Shown here: positions 10,801 to 17,678 of the stretch, piece by piece
Layout of the letters: each line of letters opens with the position of its first letter
How positions within the stretch are numbered: the first letter of the stretch is position 1
Origin: Bacteroidales bacterium
GTDB lineage: Bacteria > Bacteroidota > Bacteroidia > Bacteroidales > P3
Assembly (NCBI GenBank): GCA_017469625.1
Contig: JAFUGA010000063.1
Location: 1 to 64,000, forward strand
Direction of reading: 5' to 3'
DNA: 64,000 bases
Program-made: the position numbers and the translations under genes
The notes under the pieces: generated by a model
The model's input: the letters and a program-made list of their open reading frames with translations, nothing else
Told to the model about the DNA's origin: nothing
Databases searched by the model: none

Positions 10801-12043
10801 GAATATTATGCAAAGGGCGATGGATAACAATTGGTTATCTTCAGATACTTTGTTCAACACTGCATATCTTTCTAAACATAACGAAACTTTGAATGCACAA
10901 GTCAAATTAGAGATAATCAAGGACTTCAATATAGATTTAACATTCAAAAGAACAGAATCTTCACAATATTCTGCCTATTACAAATACGATGAATTTGCAG
11001 AGAGGGTTCAAGGACCTTACACACCATATACAACAGGTAATTACTCTATGTCTTTCTTTGCTTTGTCTACTCTTTTCACTTCAATGGACGATGACAATAT
11101 CAGCCCTACTTTTGAGAAGTTTCTTGAAAACCGAGATATTATTGCAAGAAGACTTTCTCAAAGAAACCAATCTGCACATTCAGACTATACAGGTGAGTAT
11201 GTGTTAGATACAACCAATGGAAAATATTACCCAGATGGTTATAATGCATCTTCTCAACAGGTACTTATACCTGCTTTCCTTAGTGCTTATTTAGGAAAGA
11301 ATGCAGAGAAACAATCATTGAATCCTTTCTTGAAGATACCTATGCCAAATTGGAGAATAACATACACAGGTTTAGGAAAATTGGAGTTGTTCAAACAATG
11401 GGTTAATTCCATAACTCTTTCTTCCAACTACACTTGTAACTACAATATCTCTTCTTTCTACACCAATACGGCTGTACCAGATTTGAATGAATACGATTAT
11501 GGAACAGAGTGGATAAGAAACAGTCTTAATAATAATTTTATTCCAAAACATTCTATAGACCAAATAGTTATACAAGAGCAACTAAGTCCTTTGATTAAGA
11601 TAGATGTAAATCTGAAGAACTCTCTTCAAGCCAACTTTGAGATTAAAAAAGAACGTTCATTGTCTATGTCTTTCGCTAATCTGCAACTTACAGAAATCAA
11701 CCGTTTTGGCTTTGTTTTCGGAGCAGGATATAGATTTAAAGACGTTAAAGTAACGGTTAGAACGGGCGGAGGTTCATCTCGTCAATTCAAAAGCGATGTT
11801 CTTTTAAAGGCGGACTTCTCTATAACAACCAACAAGACCGTTCTAAGAAAGATAGACCAAAACGTAAATCTTGTTTCAGCAGGTACAAAGATTTCAACGC
11901 TTAATCTTTCGGGTGAATATTCACTTACCGACAACGTTATCCTTAAGGCTTTCTTTGATATAACTATAAATACTCCTTATATCTCTTCATCTTTCCCTAC
12001 TTCAGTAACAGAAGGAGGTTTCTCTTTGAAGATAATGTTATAG
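4853..12043 (+). CDS. sprA: Type IX secretion outer-membrane translocon SprA (Sov)
   Basis: A 2396-residue protein of the SprA/Sov family, the giant outer-membrane barrel through which type IX secretion clients leave the cell. The length matches the family. Residues 1-24 form a signal peptide (FFTFALLCCVFSSA). Recognisable family segments include SVDLKFAIVNNRNENLSLN, LNLNYNTGATFDFEKE, VDWLPF-like IDWLPFYSTKTPS, IAQFRPGNSSAIGSSGTAYV with DDFETSKRSYDLR, and a C-terminal run of amphipathic strands ending in LKIML. There is no frameshift. It follows ruvA by 10 nt. Its presence means the organism secretes proteins with C-terminal sorting tails; the BspA-like protein at 58.7-63.5 kb has such a tail. 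The other type IX genes (porK-N and others) are not in the window. Confidence 0.97.
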   Translation: MTKRFSYIIFFTFALLCCVFSSAKNKSYDLVLSQPDSLRYPVNDTTDSPLYLNTPSNITTTIEYDPLTNEYVEVKKVGDIVLEKKRLTFDEYQKYDLDKLIDSYWKNRVGSAISAQSESNLSTLIPQLKLNSDWMEKIFGGDNIDIRPTGSVDLKFAIVNNRNENLSLNEDARSVTRFDFDEDIQLNLMAQVGTAINLNLNYNTGATFDFEKELFKTKYEGKEDDIVQLIEAGNISFPLNTTLITGVQNLMGARTKLKFGNLLLDIVASQQKSESQSITVQNGAQSQEFNFKADSYDENKHFFLSQYFYDNYNKAMATFPVLNSKVVITKVEVWKTNIGSAVNNNRNIVAFADLGEKNPYLTNPNIVKPYGLEYPDNVSSNDLLSVVNVSALRNINSVGNYLQGLGFVSGQNFEKVESARKLSESEYTVNTRLGFISLNQSLSSDQVLAVAFQYQIVGDSTVYQVGEFSDDGIADPNTLVVKLLKSSTLNVKNPMWKLMMKNVYWIGSTQLSPENFRLNIMYLGDEGGVETGYFAEGPLKSIPLIQVFGLDRMDNQQNMYPDGVFDFVEGASTGAGLINASRGLVYFPTVEPFGKDLREILADDEFADKYCYDSLYTLTKSQAQQYTEKNKYYLEGRFRSSGSGGEISLGAVNVPQGSVTVMAGGIQLQEGVDYTVDYAMGRVKIINSAYLSSGTPITVSTESNSTFSMTTKYMLGVRGTYTVSPELSLGATIMNLHESPLTTKVNYGEEPINNTLLGLDVHFTKEIPFITKLIDWLPFYSTKTPSTLSFEGEIAQFRPGNSSAIGSSGTAYVDDFETSKRSYDLRAVGSWFLASTPQDFSTANPMFPETFKNSGLAYGYNRAKLVWYSIDDIFYNSNAPSNINNNDRSQPYAREILESEVYPNKELIQGQKNNIHEFNLAFYPEERGPYNYDTVSPWSYGMNQDGLLERPETRWGGIMRKLDATDFESANIEAIEFWLMDPFIEDEESEGGKLYFNLGDISEDILRDGRKSYENGLPTSAEVVNVDTTVWGRVPTLQAVVNAFSNDDNSRQYQDIGYDGLSSLDEQSFFSRFLEKAQGQLTTEAYENLLSDPSADNFTYFRSPEYDRNNVKIVQRYKNYNNPEGNSSVTRGGESQQATSLPNVEDINQDNTLSEAENYYEYEIDLSPEHMNVGENYIVDIQEAHNVSLANGDKTDCKWYQFRIPIREPNRIVGTIDGYQSIRFMRTFLRGFKKPIILRFATFELVSAEWRKYDDNLLSLGAYPTGTHSENTTFTVGTVNVEENGKRSPVPYNLPPGIERERQYTTTSYVKQNEQSLSLKVNNLADGDARAVYKTMDYDMRQYNKLKMFVHGEKINETDDYNDGEVSLFIRIGTDFTSNYYEYELPIALTPWYTSVLENNAIWPKENNVEIDLDSIVKIKEHRNKLIRSGNTTYSLTTPYTEYVHGRKVTVLGSPNIANVKVLMIGVRNPKKQSAYDDDDMQPKSVEIWVNELRLTDFDKSKGWAARGAMRTNLADLGDLAISGSYRSAGFGTIEQTISTISQDNVSTFDIATNLELGKFFSENVGLRLPFHFDYSRTVSNPRYNPLDPDVLLKNDLLSYRTERERDSIRHMVQEFTSMTNFSLMNIRKDRVGRAALKRHFYDIENFNASYSYSKIYNRSVDVAYDDRVQHRLLVGYQYDIQSKGWKPFSKVPMFKSRAWSIIRDITLNYKPKNITFRSDMLKDFEETLLQSKSAGLVIMEPYYYQNFYWNREYGLKWDLTSNIKLDYTATMNALVQEPRGRIDTREKRDSVWTSIKELGRAQHFTQKVQVNVTVPINKIPALNWTRLTGSYTANYTFEGSTNATESLGNTIENSRRINGTFNANFTTLYNKWSFLKKVYEERDKKYNSSGLSTPRLPNPRTAGRTSGSPNVADSDSVNNFKWLKEAAYFVVRLATSVKSANITYTVNDGIFIPGFMPTTKYFGMTPNSSWAPGLGFVLGSQKNIMQRAMDNNWLSSDTLFNTAYLSKHNETLNAQVKLEIIKDFNIDLTFKRTESSQYSAYYKYDEFAERVQGPYTPYTTGNYSMSFFALSTLFTSMDDDNISPTFEKFLENRDIIARRLSQRNQSAHSDYTGEYVLDTTNGKYYPDGYNASSQQVLIPAFLSAYLGKNAEKQSLNPFLKIPMPNWRITYTGLGKLELFKQWVNSITLSSNYTCNYNISSFYTNTAVPDLNEYDYGTEWIRNSLNNNFIPKHSIDQIVIQEQLSPLIKIDVNLKNSLQANFEIKKERSLSMSFANLQLTEINRFGFVFGAGYRFKDVKVTVRTGGGSSRQFKSDVLLKADFSITTNKTVLRKIDQNVNLVSAGTKISTLNLSGEYSLTDNVILKAFFDITINTPYISSSFPTSVTEGGFSLKIML

Positions 12044-12257
12044 GAAAACTTCATTTCAGAAAAGTAGAATTTGATTTCGTTATCATAGAACTTTCTTTCA
12101 GAAAAACCTACTAAAAAAATCAAACCCGAAAAAGTTAATAGCATAAGAAAGAGTGTAGAGGAGTGTTGTTTGTCTGTCCGTCCACTTTTTGTTGTAAAGA
12201 ATACAAAAACTTGATTTAATGAAAGTTGTTATATAATTTTGTTTTACTTCAGCGAAA

Positions 12258-12432
12258 CAAAGAAAGAGATTTCTAAAACTTTGTTTTAATTTCGTAGAAC
12301 TTTGTTTTAGAATTCTATCTCTTTGTTTTAGAAAATTAAAACTTTGTTTCGTGAGTGTATAGAATAAAGAGAGATAAGATTTCTATGGAAAAATAGAACA
12401 GTAAGACTTTTATTCTATGTTCTAAAACTTTG
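12258..12432. repeat. 21-bp phased repeat array C
   Basis: Rungs at 12258 (CAAAG), 12279, 12300, 12321 and 12342 (CTTTG) are exactly 21 bp apart. After a 2-bp slip the series resumes at 12365 (TAAAG), 12407 (CTTTT) and 12428 (CTTTG), then decays towards about 12565. A fainter 21-bp series (12049, 12070, 12091) begins just after the sprA stop. The 12044-12600 gap otherwise shows nothing I can name. Confidence 0.9.
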
Positions 12433-12599
12433 TTTTACGAAAATTTAGTGGTATTTTGGAACAATAAAATTCTGTTTTAGAGAATACGAAAGGAATTTTA
12501 GAACAGTTAAATTTTGTTTTGGACTTATAGAAGATTGTTTAAGAAAACATAGAACAAAGTTTTATTTTCATAGATTAACTCAAATAAAAAATTTCTTTA

Positions 12600-12607
12600 T
12601 ATCTTTG
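12600..12607 (+). promoter_or_regulatory. Core promoter upstream of the TIR-WD40 leader
   Basis: TATCTTTG, a perfect TAnnTTTG match followed by CACTG, lies in an AT-rich stretch. Transcription from here would give a leader of about 275 nt before the ATG at 12888, carrying the structured element at 12693-12836. Confidence 0.7.
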
Positions 12608-12692
12608 CACTGTTAAACAATAGTTGTTTAGTCTTTTCTATGAGAAAAGTAAAATTTTATAGCGTTTTGCTATTTGTTCATTTGCTTTAGAA

Positions 12693-12836
12693 ACCTCGGA
12701 AATTTCCATAAGCACAAACATGAATGATTATAGTAAAAGCCTATGTTTAGCATGGGTATATCATTTCTCAGTTTGTGCAGGTCGTCCGAGGTACCTTAAA
12801 GCGGAGAAAGTCAAAGATATATTTCATGCTTTCTTC
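12693..12836 (+). ncRNA. Candidate structured leader RNA (riboregulator or sRNA) before the TIR-WD40 gene
   Basis: Three nested stems can be read directly. P1 is ACCTCGGA at 12693-12700 with TCCGAGGT at 12785-12792 (8 bp, perfect). P2 is GCACAAAC at 12712-12719 with GTTTGTGC at 12771-12778 (8 bp, perfect). P3 is at 12739-12745 with 12751-12757, closing a 5-nt loop with two G-U pairs. A further 8-bp hairpin, 12803-12810 with 12829-12836, is followed by a T-run, in the place where an attenuator would be. The region is richer in G and C than its surroundings. I cannot assign it to a known riboswitch or RNA class. It could also be an independent small RNA. Confidence 0.5.
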
Positions 12837-12887
12837 TTTTTGTCCATTTCAGCAAAACCCCAAAACAAAAAAAATAGAAGAAAAAAT

Positions 12888-15707
12888 ATGAAAAACACAG
12901 AGGGATACGAATATTATGCTTTTATCTCTTACAAAAGAGAAAATGTACAATGGGCAAAATGGTTGCATCATAAATTAGAACATTACCGTCTGCCTGCAAA
13001 CATAAGAAAGAATAATAAAGATTTACCTAATAAAATTAGACCTGTTTTTCAAGATTCGCAAGAATTGTCGGGTGGTCTTCTTTCCAAAAGTATAGAAAAT
13101 TCTTTAAGACAATCAAAGTACTTAATCGTTATTTGCTCACCATTATCTGCAAAATCTCCTTGGGTAAATAGAGAAGTGCAAACCTTTATTGATTTTGGAA
13201 GAGAAGAAAATATTATACCTTTTATTATAGATGGCACTCCTTTTTCCTCTACAGAAGAAAAAGAATGTTTTCCACCCGCATTGCTTAACCTAAAAGGAGC
13301 AAGGGAACTTTTAGGAATAAGTATCAACGAGATGGGACGAGATGCTGCTATTGTAAAAGTTGTAGCAAGAATGTTTGATTTGAAGTTTGACACTCTTTGG
13401 CAAAGATACGAAAGAGAGAAAAAGAGAAAGCGTTTTATTATAACATCACTTGTGCTTGCTTTTGCTTTGATAAGTCTTGGTATAGGTAGTTATATATTTA
13501 GGTTGAATGGCAATTTAGAGAAATCAAACAAGAGTTTGAAACGTGCAACCTTAGAAGCACAAAAACAAAGAGATAGAGCCAACGAGGAAAGCAAAGAAAA
13601 ACAGTTGGCTTACGATAGTGTATTAAAACAACAAGGTATTATACAAAAAGCAAATGAGGATTTACTACTGACAAATAACCAACTAAGAGAAGAAAGAGAT
13701 AAGGTGAAAAAAGCCAATTGGAAAATGATGGAAAACCAATCAAGAGTGGTTGCCGAACAAGCAAATAAACTTATAGACGAAGGAGATTCTTATACAGCAA
13801 GATTGTTACTCCTTTCTATCTTACCAAAAGACCTTTCCAACCCAGATCGTCCTTATACTCCAGAAGCAGAAGCCGCCCTCCGCCGAGCCATAGAATCCGA
13901 AACAGGAAAGATAAAGTTAGACAAAAACTTTGCTTATAGTAAGATAAAAATAGCTCCAAATAATAATATATTTGCATTATGTAATGACTCAATTATTTTT
14001 GTATGTAATTTTATAACACGGCAATCCAAAATAATAAGGGTACATGATAATTATAGAATATACGATATATCATTCATTGATGATAAAAAACTTTATGTTT
14101 TGGAAAATATTTATCCAAATAATAAGAATATTAGTCAGACAATTACAGAATATGATATAAAAAATGATAAAATAAAAAAAGTTTTACATTTGAATAATAT
14201 ACATGTTTTAAATATTGAATATGATATTAAAAATAAAATTATAATAGCAGGAGGTAAAAATATTTTTGGTAAGTTATACTTCTTAGATACAGAAAATGGA
14301 AAATTATTAGATTCTGTGAATAATACAAATGTTAATGCATATATTCGTAATGAAAATTATTTAATTATGGGGCATAAAAATGGAATGGTTGATTTATTTA
14401 ATACAAGTAATAATAAAACCACAAAATTTCAGGCTTTAGATTGTGCATTTGGAAATATTGACTTATACAAAAACAAAATAATATTTTGTCCTAATGGTAT
14501 TATATACGATAATGATTCAATTAAAATATTTGACATAAAAGGTAATTTATTAAAAATTATTATAAGAAAAAATCCAATAGAAGCAGTATTTATAGATGAG
14601 AATACAATTGCAATTAGGTATAAGATTGATGAAAGCATTACCTATGTAGATATAGTAGATATTATATCACAGAAAGTACTGAAGAAATTTAATGAAGATG
14701 ACTATATTGAATCTATTGCGTTGAATTATAAAAAAGATTATTTGTTGATAAAGTATAGAAATTACATAAAATATTATTCAATATCAAATTTGAAATCTTC
14801 ACAATCTAATATTGAACATGATGGATTTCTATTATTAGATAACAGAGGAAGATTTGTAAATTTACATTTAACAGAAGAAGATATAAAATTTAGCACAATG
14901 ATTTCTTATGATGGAAATAGTATAATATACAAACATGTAAGAAAAAGTGGTTTAAATGAATTTTTGGAGTATAATACTGTAAAACAATTTGAAAATATAA
15001 ATTTAAATCCTTTTAAACTAAATAGTGAGTTTGTTAGTAAGTTTGGGAGTACTTACTTATCATCTAACAATAAAGGGGAAATAGCCTTATGGGAACAAAA
15101 TAATGTTCTAAAAATATTTAAGATTCATGATAAAGCCATTTATTCAGTTGTATTTTCTCCAACAGGAAAGAATATACTTTCAACATCATTAGACGGTACA
15201 ATGAAAGTATGGGAATATAGTAGTTTTGATAACACAATAAAACTAAAACTACTACACTTAATTGAAACAAAATCATTACCATACTATGCAAACTTTACTA
15301 AAGATGACAAATATATTATAGCATCTTATTTGGATAATACAATTAGAATATATAATGCAAAAAATTATGAACTACTTCATATAATTGCTGATGTTTGGAC
15401 AAATATTATATACAATTTTCAATTTTATTTTTCTCATGATAATAAATATTTTTTAACCTTAGATGAAAATATTATAAAAGTATGGAATATAGATAAAGGT
15501 ATATGCGTGAAGAATATTAAATGCAATCAAAATATAAATTATGCTGTTTTCTCAGATAACAATGATAATATAATTGCATTATCGCTGGATAACACTATTA
15601 TAAAAATACCATTTCCTTCTTTACAAGATATTATTACAGAGCAGAGAAGGCGGTTTGAGGGGAGAGGGTTGACAGATGAGGAGAAAAGACGGTATTATTT
15701 GGAATAG
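12888..15707 (+). CDS. TIR domain, transmembrane and WD40-repeat protein
   Basis: The frame is open from 12720, but I place the start at the ATG at 12888, which begins the conserved TIR domain; the earlier ATG lies inside the structured leader. The product is 939 residues. Residues about 7-170 form a TIR domain (YYAFISYKRENVQWAKWL), with the putative catalytic glutamate E96 in the PWVNREV motif. A membrane helix lies at 183-204, a coiled coil at about 208-295, and a WD40-like beta-propeller from about 345 to the end (for example SVVFSPTGKNILSTSLDGTM). TIR domains of this kind can cleave NAD+, and bacterial TIR proteins often act in anti-phage defence or signalling; here that is inference. The propeller half is much poorer in G and C than the coiled-coil junction and the last 25 codons. 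Confidence 0.88.
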   Translation: MKNTEGYEYYAFISYKRENVQWAKWLHHKLEHYRLPANIRKNNKDLPNKIRPVFQDSQELSGGLLSKSIENSLRQSKYLIVICSPLSAKSPWVNREVQTFIDFGREENIIPFIIDGTPFSSTEEKECFPPALLNLKGARELLGISINEMGRDAAIVKVVARMFDLKFDTLWQRYEREKKRKRFIITSLVLAFALISLGIGSYIFRLNGNLEKSNKSLKRATLEAQKQRDRANEESKEKQLAYDSVLKQQGIIQKANEDLLLTNNQLREERDKVKKANWKMMENQSRVVAEQANKLIDEGDSYTARLLLLSILPKDLSNPDRPYTPEAEAALRRAIESETGKIKLDKNFAYSKIKIAPNNNIFALCNDSIIFVCNFITRQSKIIRVHDNYRIYDISFIDDKKLYVLENIYPNNKNISQTITEYDIKNDKIKKVLHLNNIHVLNIEYDIKNKIIIAGGKNIFGKLYFLDTENGKLLDSVNNTNVNAYIRNENYLIMGHKNGMVDLFNTSNNKTTKFQALDCAFGNIDLYKNKIIFCPNGIIYDNDSIKIFDIKGNLLKIIIRKNPIEAVFIDENTIAIRYKIDESITYVDIVDIISQKVLKKFNEDDYIESIALNYKKDYLLIKYRNYIKYYSISNLKSSQSNIEHDGFLLLDNRGRFVNLHLTEEDIKFSTMISYDGNSIIYKHVRKSGLNEFLEYNTVKQFENINLNPFKLNSEFVSKFGSTYLSSNNKGEIALWEQNNVLKIFKIHDKAIYSVVFSPTGKNILSTSLDGTMKVWEYSSFDNTIKLKLLHLIETKSLPYYANFTKDDKYIIASYLDNTIRIYNAKNYELLHIIADVWTNIIYNFQFYFSHDNKYFLTLDENIIKVWNIDKGICVKNIKCNQNINYAVFSDNNDNIIALSLDNTIIKIPFPSLQDIITEQRRRFEGRGLTDEEKRRYYLE

Positions 15708-15754
15708 AAGTTTTGGAAAGATACGGTAAAGTGAAGAATTATATGAAAAAAAGA

Positions 15755-15784
15755 TTGTCTTTTTCGTAAAATATTGTATTTTTG
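15755..15784 (+). promoter_or_regulatory. Promoter of the 150-residue barrel gene
   Basis: A TTG at 15755-15757 and TATTTTTG at 15777-15784 are separated by 19 nt, the expected Bacteroidetes spacing. The ATG at 15848 follows after a leader of about 60 nt. Confidence 0.75.
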
Positions 15785-15847
15785 CACCTCAAAAATAGTA
15801 AAAAAGTAAATAAAATTTAAACAGTAACATTAAAACAAATTAAGAAG

Positions 15848-16300
15848 ATGAAAAAATTGTTAGTAGTATTGGCGTTTGCTATGTTAGCAGTATTACCAAA
15901 CGCTTTCTCACAAAATTGGGGAATAGGTGCAAGATTCGGATATTGGGACGGCACAGCATTCTCTTTGGACGTAAAAAAATATAACGGTGGCAACGCATTG
16001 GAATTCATAGGTACATTCTATGGAGATGATGCTTTTGAAGTAGCAGGTTTGTATGAATGGAACAAAGAACTTGGCAGTGGATTTCAATTCTATTATGGAT
16101 TTGGAGCATCTGTAGGTATGTGGGAATCTGGAAATGATACAGATTTCGGTCTTGGTATAGACGGAGTATTAGGAGTAGAATGGTTCTTACCAAACAACAT
16201 TCCTTTCTCTTTAGCATTGGATTGGATGCCACAGTTCCGCCTTATCCCAGACACAGATTTTTGGGGTAATTTCTCATTCACTATTAAATATGTGTTCTAA
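15848..16300 (+). CDS. Small outer-membrane beta-barrel-like protein
   Basis: A 150-residue protein with a signal peptide (MKKLLVVLAFAMLAVLPNAF, cut before Q) and a mature part of alternating polar and aromatic residues: WGIGARFGYWDGTAFSLDVK, FQFYYGFGASVGMWESG and a C-terminal FSFTIKYVF. This is the pattern of a small eight-stranded barrel whose last residue is Phe. No family is assigned. It is transcribed alone: a consensus promoter lies upstream and a hairpin terminator follows 25 nt after the stop. Confidence 0.8.
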   Translation: MKKLLVVLAFAMLAVLPNAFSQNWGIGARFGYWDGTAFSLDVKKYNGGNALEFIGTFYGDDAFEVAGLYEWNKELGSGFQFYYGFGASVGMWESGNDTDFGLGIDGVLGVEWFLPNNIPFSLALDWMPQFRLIPDTDFWGNFSFTIKYVF

Positions 16301-16324
16301 AAAAGGTTGAACATAAAAATATTT

Positions 16325-16357
16325 AAAGTTGTCCTCGTATAAGGACAACTTTTTTTA
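16325..16357 (+). terminator. Rho-independent terminator
   Basis: AAGTTGTCC at 16326-16334 pairs perfectly with GGACAACTT at 16343-16351 around an 8-nt loop, followed by a run of T to 16356. The T-run adjoins the promoter of the next gene. Confidence 0.88.
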
Positions 16358-16358
16358 T

Positions 16359-16366
16359 TACCTTTG
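16359..16366 (+). promoter_or_regulatory. Core promoter of the HD phosphohydrolase gene, next to its ATG
   Basis: TACCTTTG ends 8 nt before the ATG at 16375. Transcription should begin within a few bases of the start codon, so the mRNA would be leaderless or nearly so. Confidence 0.65.
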
Positions 16367-16374
16367 CACCTAAT

Positions 16375-17595
16375 ATGAAGAGTAATAAGTTAAAAATTAT
16401 CAATGACCCTGTTCATGGTTTTATAAACATACCATCGGAACAGATATACGAGATAATACAAAGCCCATACGTGCAGAGATTGAGAAGAATAAAGCAATTG
16501 GGACTAAGCAATTTGGTTTACCCAAGTTCAGAACATACAAGGTTTTCTCATTCCATAGGTGCTATGTATTTGATGAAGCAAGCTTTAGATTTACTTAGAA
16601 GCAAGGGTGAAGATATTTCAGATGAAGAATATTCAGCATCTTTACAAGCCATTCTCTTACACGATGTTGGTCATTCGCCTTTTTCACATTGTTTGGAAAG
16701 TTTCTTTTTTGATGTTCCTCATGAAAAAGTTTCGCAAAAGATAATGCAGACCTTGAAAATAGATTCTATGGTAGAGGATATTTTTACAGACAATTACAAG
16801 GAGAAAAGGTTTCTTCACGAGTTGGTATCTTCGCAAGTAGACACAGACAGGTTAGATTATCTTACAAGGGATAGTTTTTTTACGGGTGTAAGTGAAGGAA
16901 TCATAGGCACAGAACGAATACTTAAGATGCTCGCTGTACATAATGGGGAGTTGGTTATTGAAGAAAAGGGTATATATTCCATAGAGAAGTTTATAATATC
17001 AAGGAGGCTAATGTATTGGCAAGTCTATATGCACAAAACTGTTGTAGGTGCAGATTGTTTGCTAAAGAATATTCTGAAAAGAGCAAAATTCCTTGCACAG
17101 AATAACGCTTTGGAACAAATGGATTGCCATACTAATCCACATCTTTTTTACTTTTTGAAAAACGGAGTAAGGAAATTGGACGATGAAACAGCATTAGAAC
17201 ATTTTGTACTTTTAGATGATACGGATATTTGGTCGTCTGTGAAGATGTGGTCTTTACATAACGATAAGATACTTTCGTTTCTATCCAAACGTCTTATGAA
17301 TAGAGAGATAGGAAAGATAGAAGTAAAAACATCTCCTTTTACAAAACAGGAAGAAGATGAAAATGTGAAGAAATTATTTGGAAGATATAATGGCAAGTTT
17401 TCTTTGCAAGAGATAAAAGATTACTTCACTTCGTGCAATGAATTGCATAATAGAGCCTATAGTTTTGATGATAGACAAATAAATATCCTGTATAAAAACG
17501 GACAAATAAAAGAGATATACCAAGCATCTGACCAGTTGGATAAAGATTTCTTATCAAAAGAGATAAAGAAGTATTACTATTATAGTCTAAACTAA
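16375..17595 (+). CDS. HD-superfamily phosphohydrolase (dNTPase-like)
   Basis: A 406-residue HD-domain protein of the SAMHD1/dGTPase-like group. The N-terminal block KIINDPVHGFINIP is diagnostic of this subfamily. The metal-binding residues are H59 (RFSHS), H96 and D97 (ILLHDVGHSPFSHC), and the later Asp in DTDRLDYLTRDS. Such enzymes hydrolyse phosphate esters of nucleotides in the cytoplasm; the exact substrate of this one is not known. The start is fixed by the conserved N-terminus. The promoter ends 8 nt before the ATG, so no Shine-Dalgarno leader is possible from that start site. Confidence 0.9.
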   Translation: MKSNKLKIINDPVHGFINIPSEQIYEIIQSPYVQRLRRIKQLGLSNLVYPSSEHTRFSHSIGAMYLMKQALDLLRSKGEDISDEEYSASLQAILLHDVGHSPFSHCLESFFFDVPHEKVSQKIMQTLKIDSMVEDIFTDNYKEKRFLHELVSSQVDTDRLDYLTRDSFFTGVSEGIIGTERILKMLAVHNGELVIEEKGIYSIEKFIISRRLMYWQVYMHKTVVGADCLLKNILKRAKFLAQNNALEQMDCHTNPHLFYFLKNGVRKLDDETALEHFVLLDDTDIWSSVKMWSLHNDKILSFLSKRLMNREIGKIEVKTSPFTKQEEDENVKKLFGRYNGKFSLQEIKDYFTSCNELHNRAYSFDDRQINILYKNGQIKEIYQASDQLDKDFLSKEIKKYYYYSLN

Positions 17596-17631
17596 GATAA
17601 TAATATTTTTTTCAATTGTGCGATTTTTTTG

Positions 17632-17639
17632 TATCTTTG
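17632..17639 (+). promoter_or_regulatory. Core promoter of the S9 peptidase gene
   Basis: TATCTTTG matches TAnnTTTG and is followed by CACC. It lies 40 nt upstream of the chosen ATG at 17679, which argues against the earlier in-frame ATG at 17616 because that one precedes the promoter. Confidence 0.7.
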
Positions 17640-17678
17640 CACCTCTATTGGAAAATAAAGAATAATAAATATAGTATA

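Noticed and set aside
12693..12792. Retron msr-msd region
   Set aside because: Nested stems are present but no reverse transcriptase gene is nearby.
12720..12887. Translation of the TIR-WD40 gene from the ATG at 12720
   Set aside because: This ATG lies inside perfect stems of a structured leader, and the TIR domain begins right after the ATG at 12888. The 56-residue extension has no recognisable domain.
17616..17678. S9 peptidase start at 17616
   Set aside because: The core promoter at 17632-17639 would be inside the gene, and the lipoprotein signal begins at 17679.
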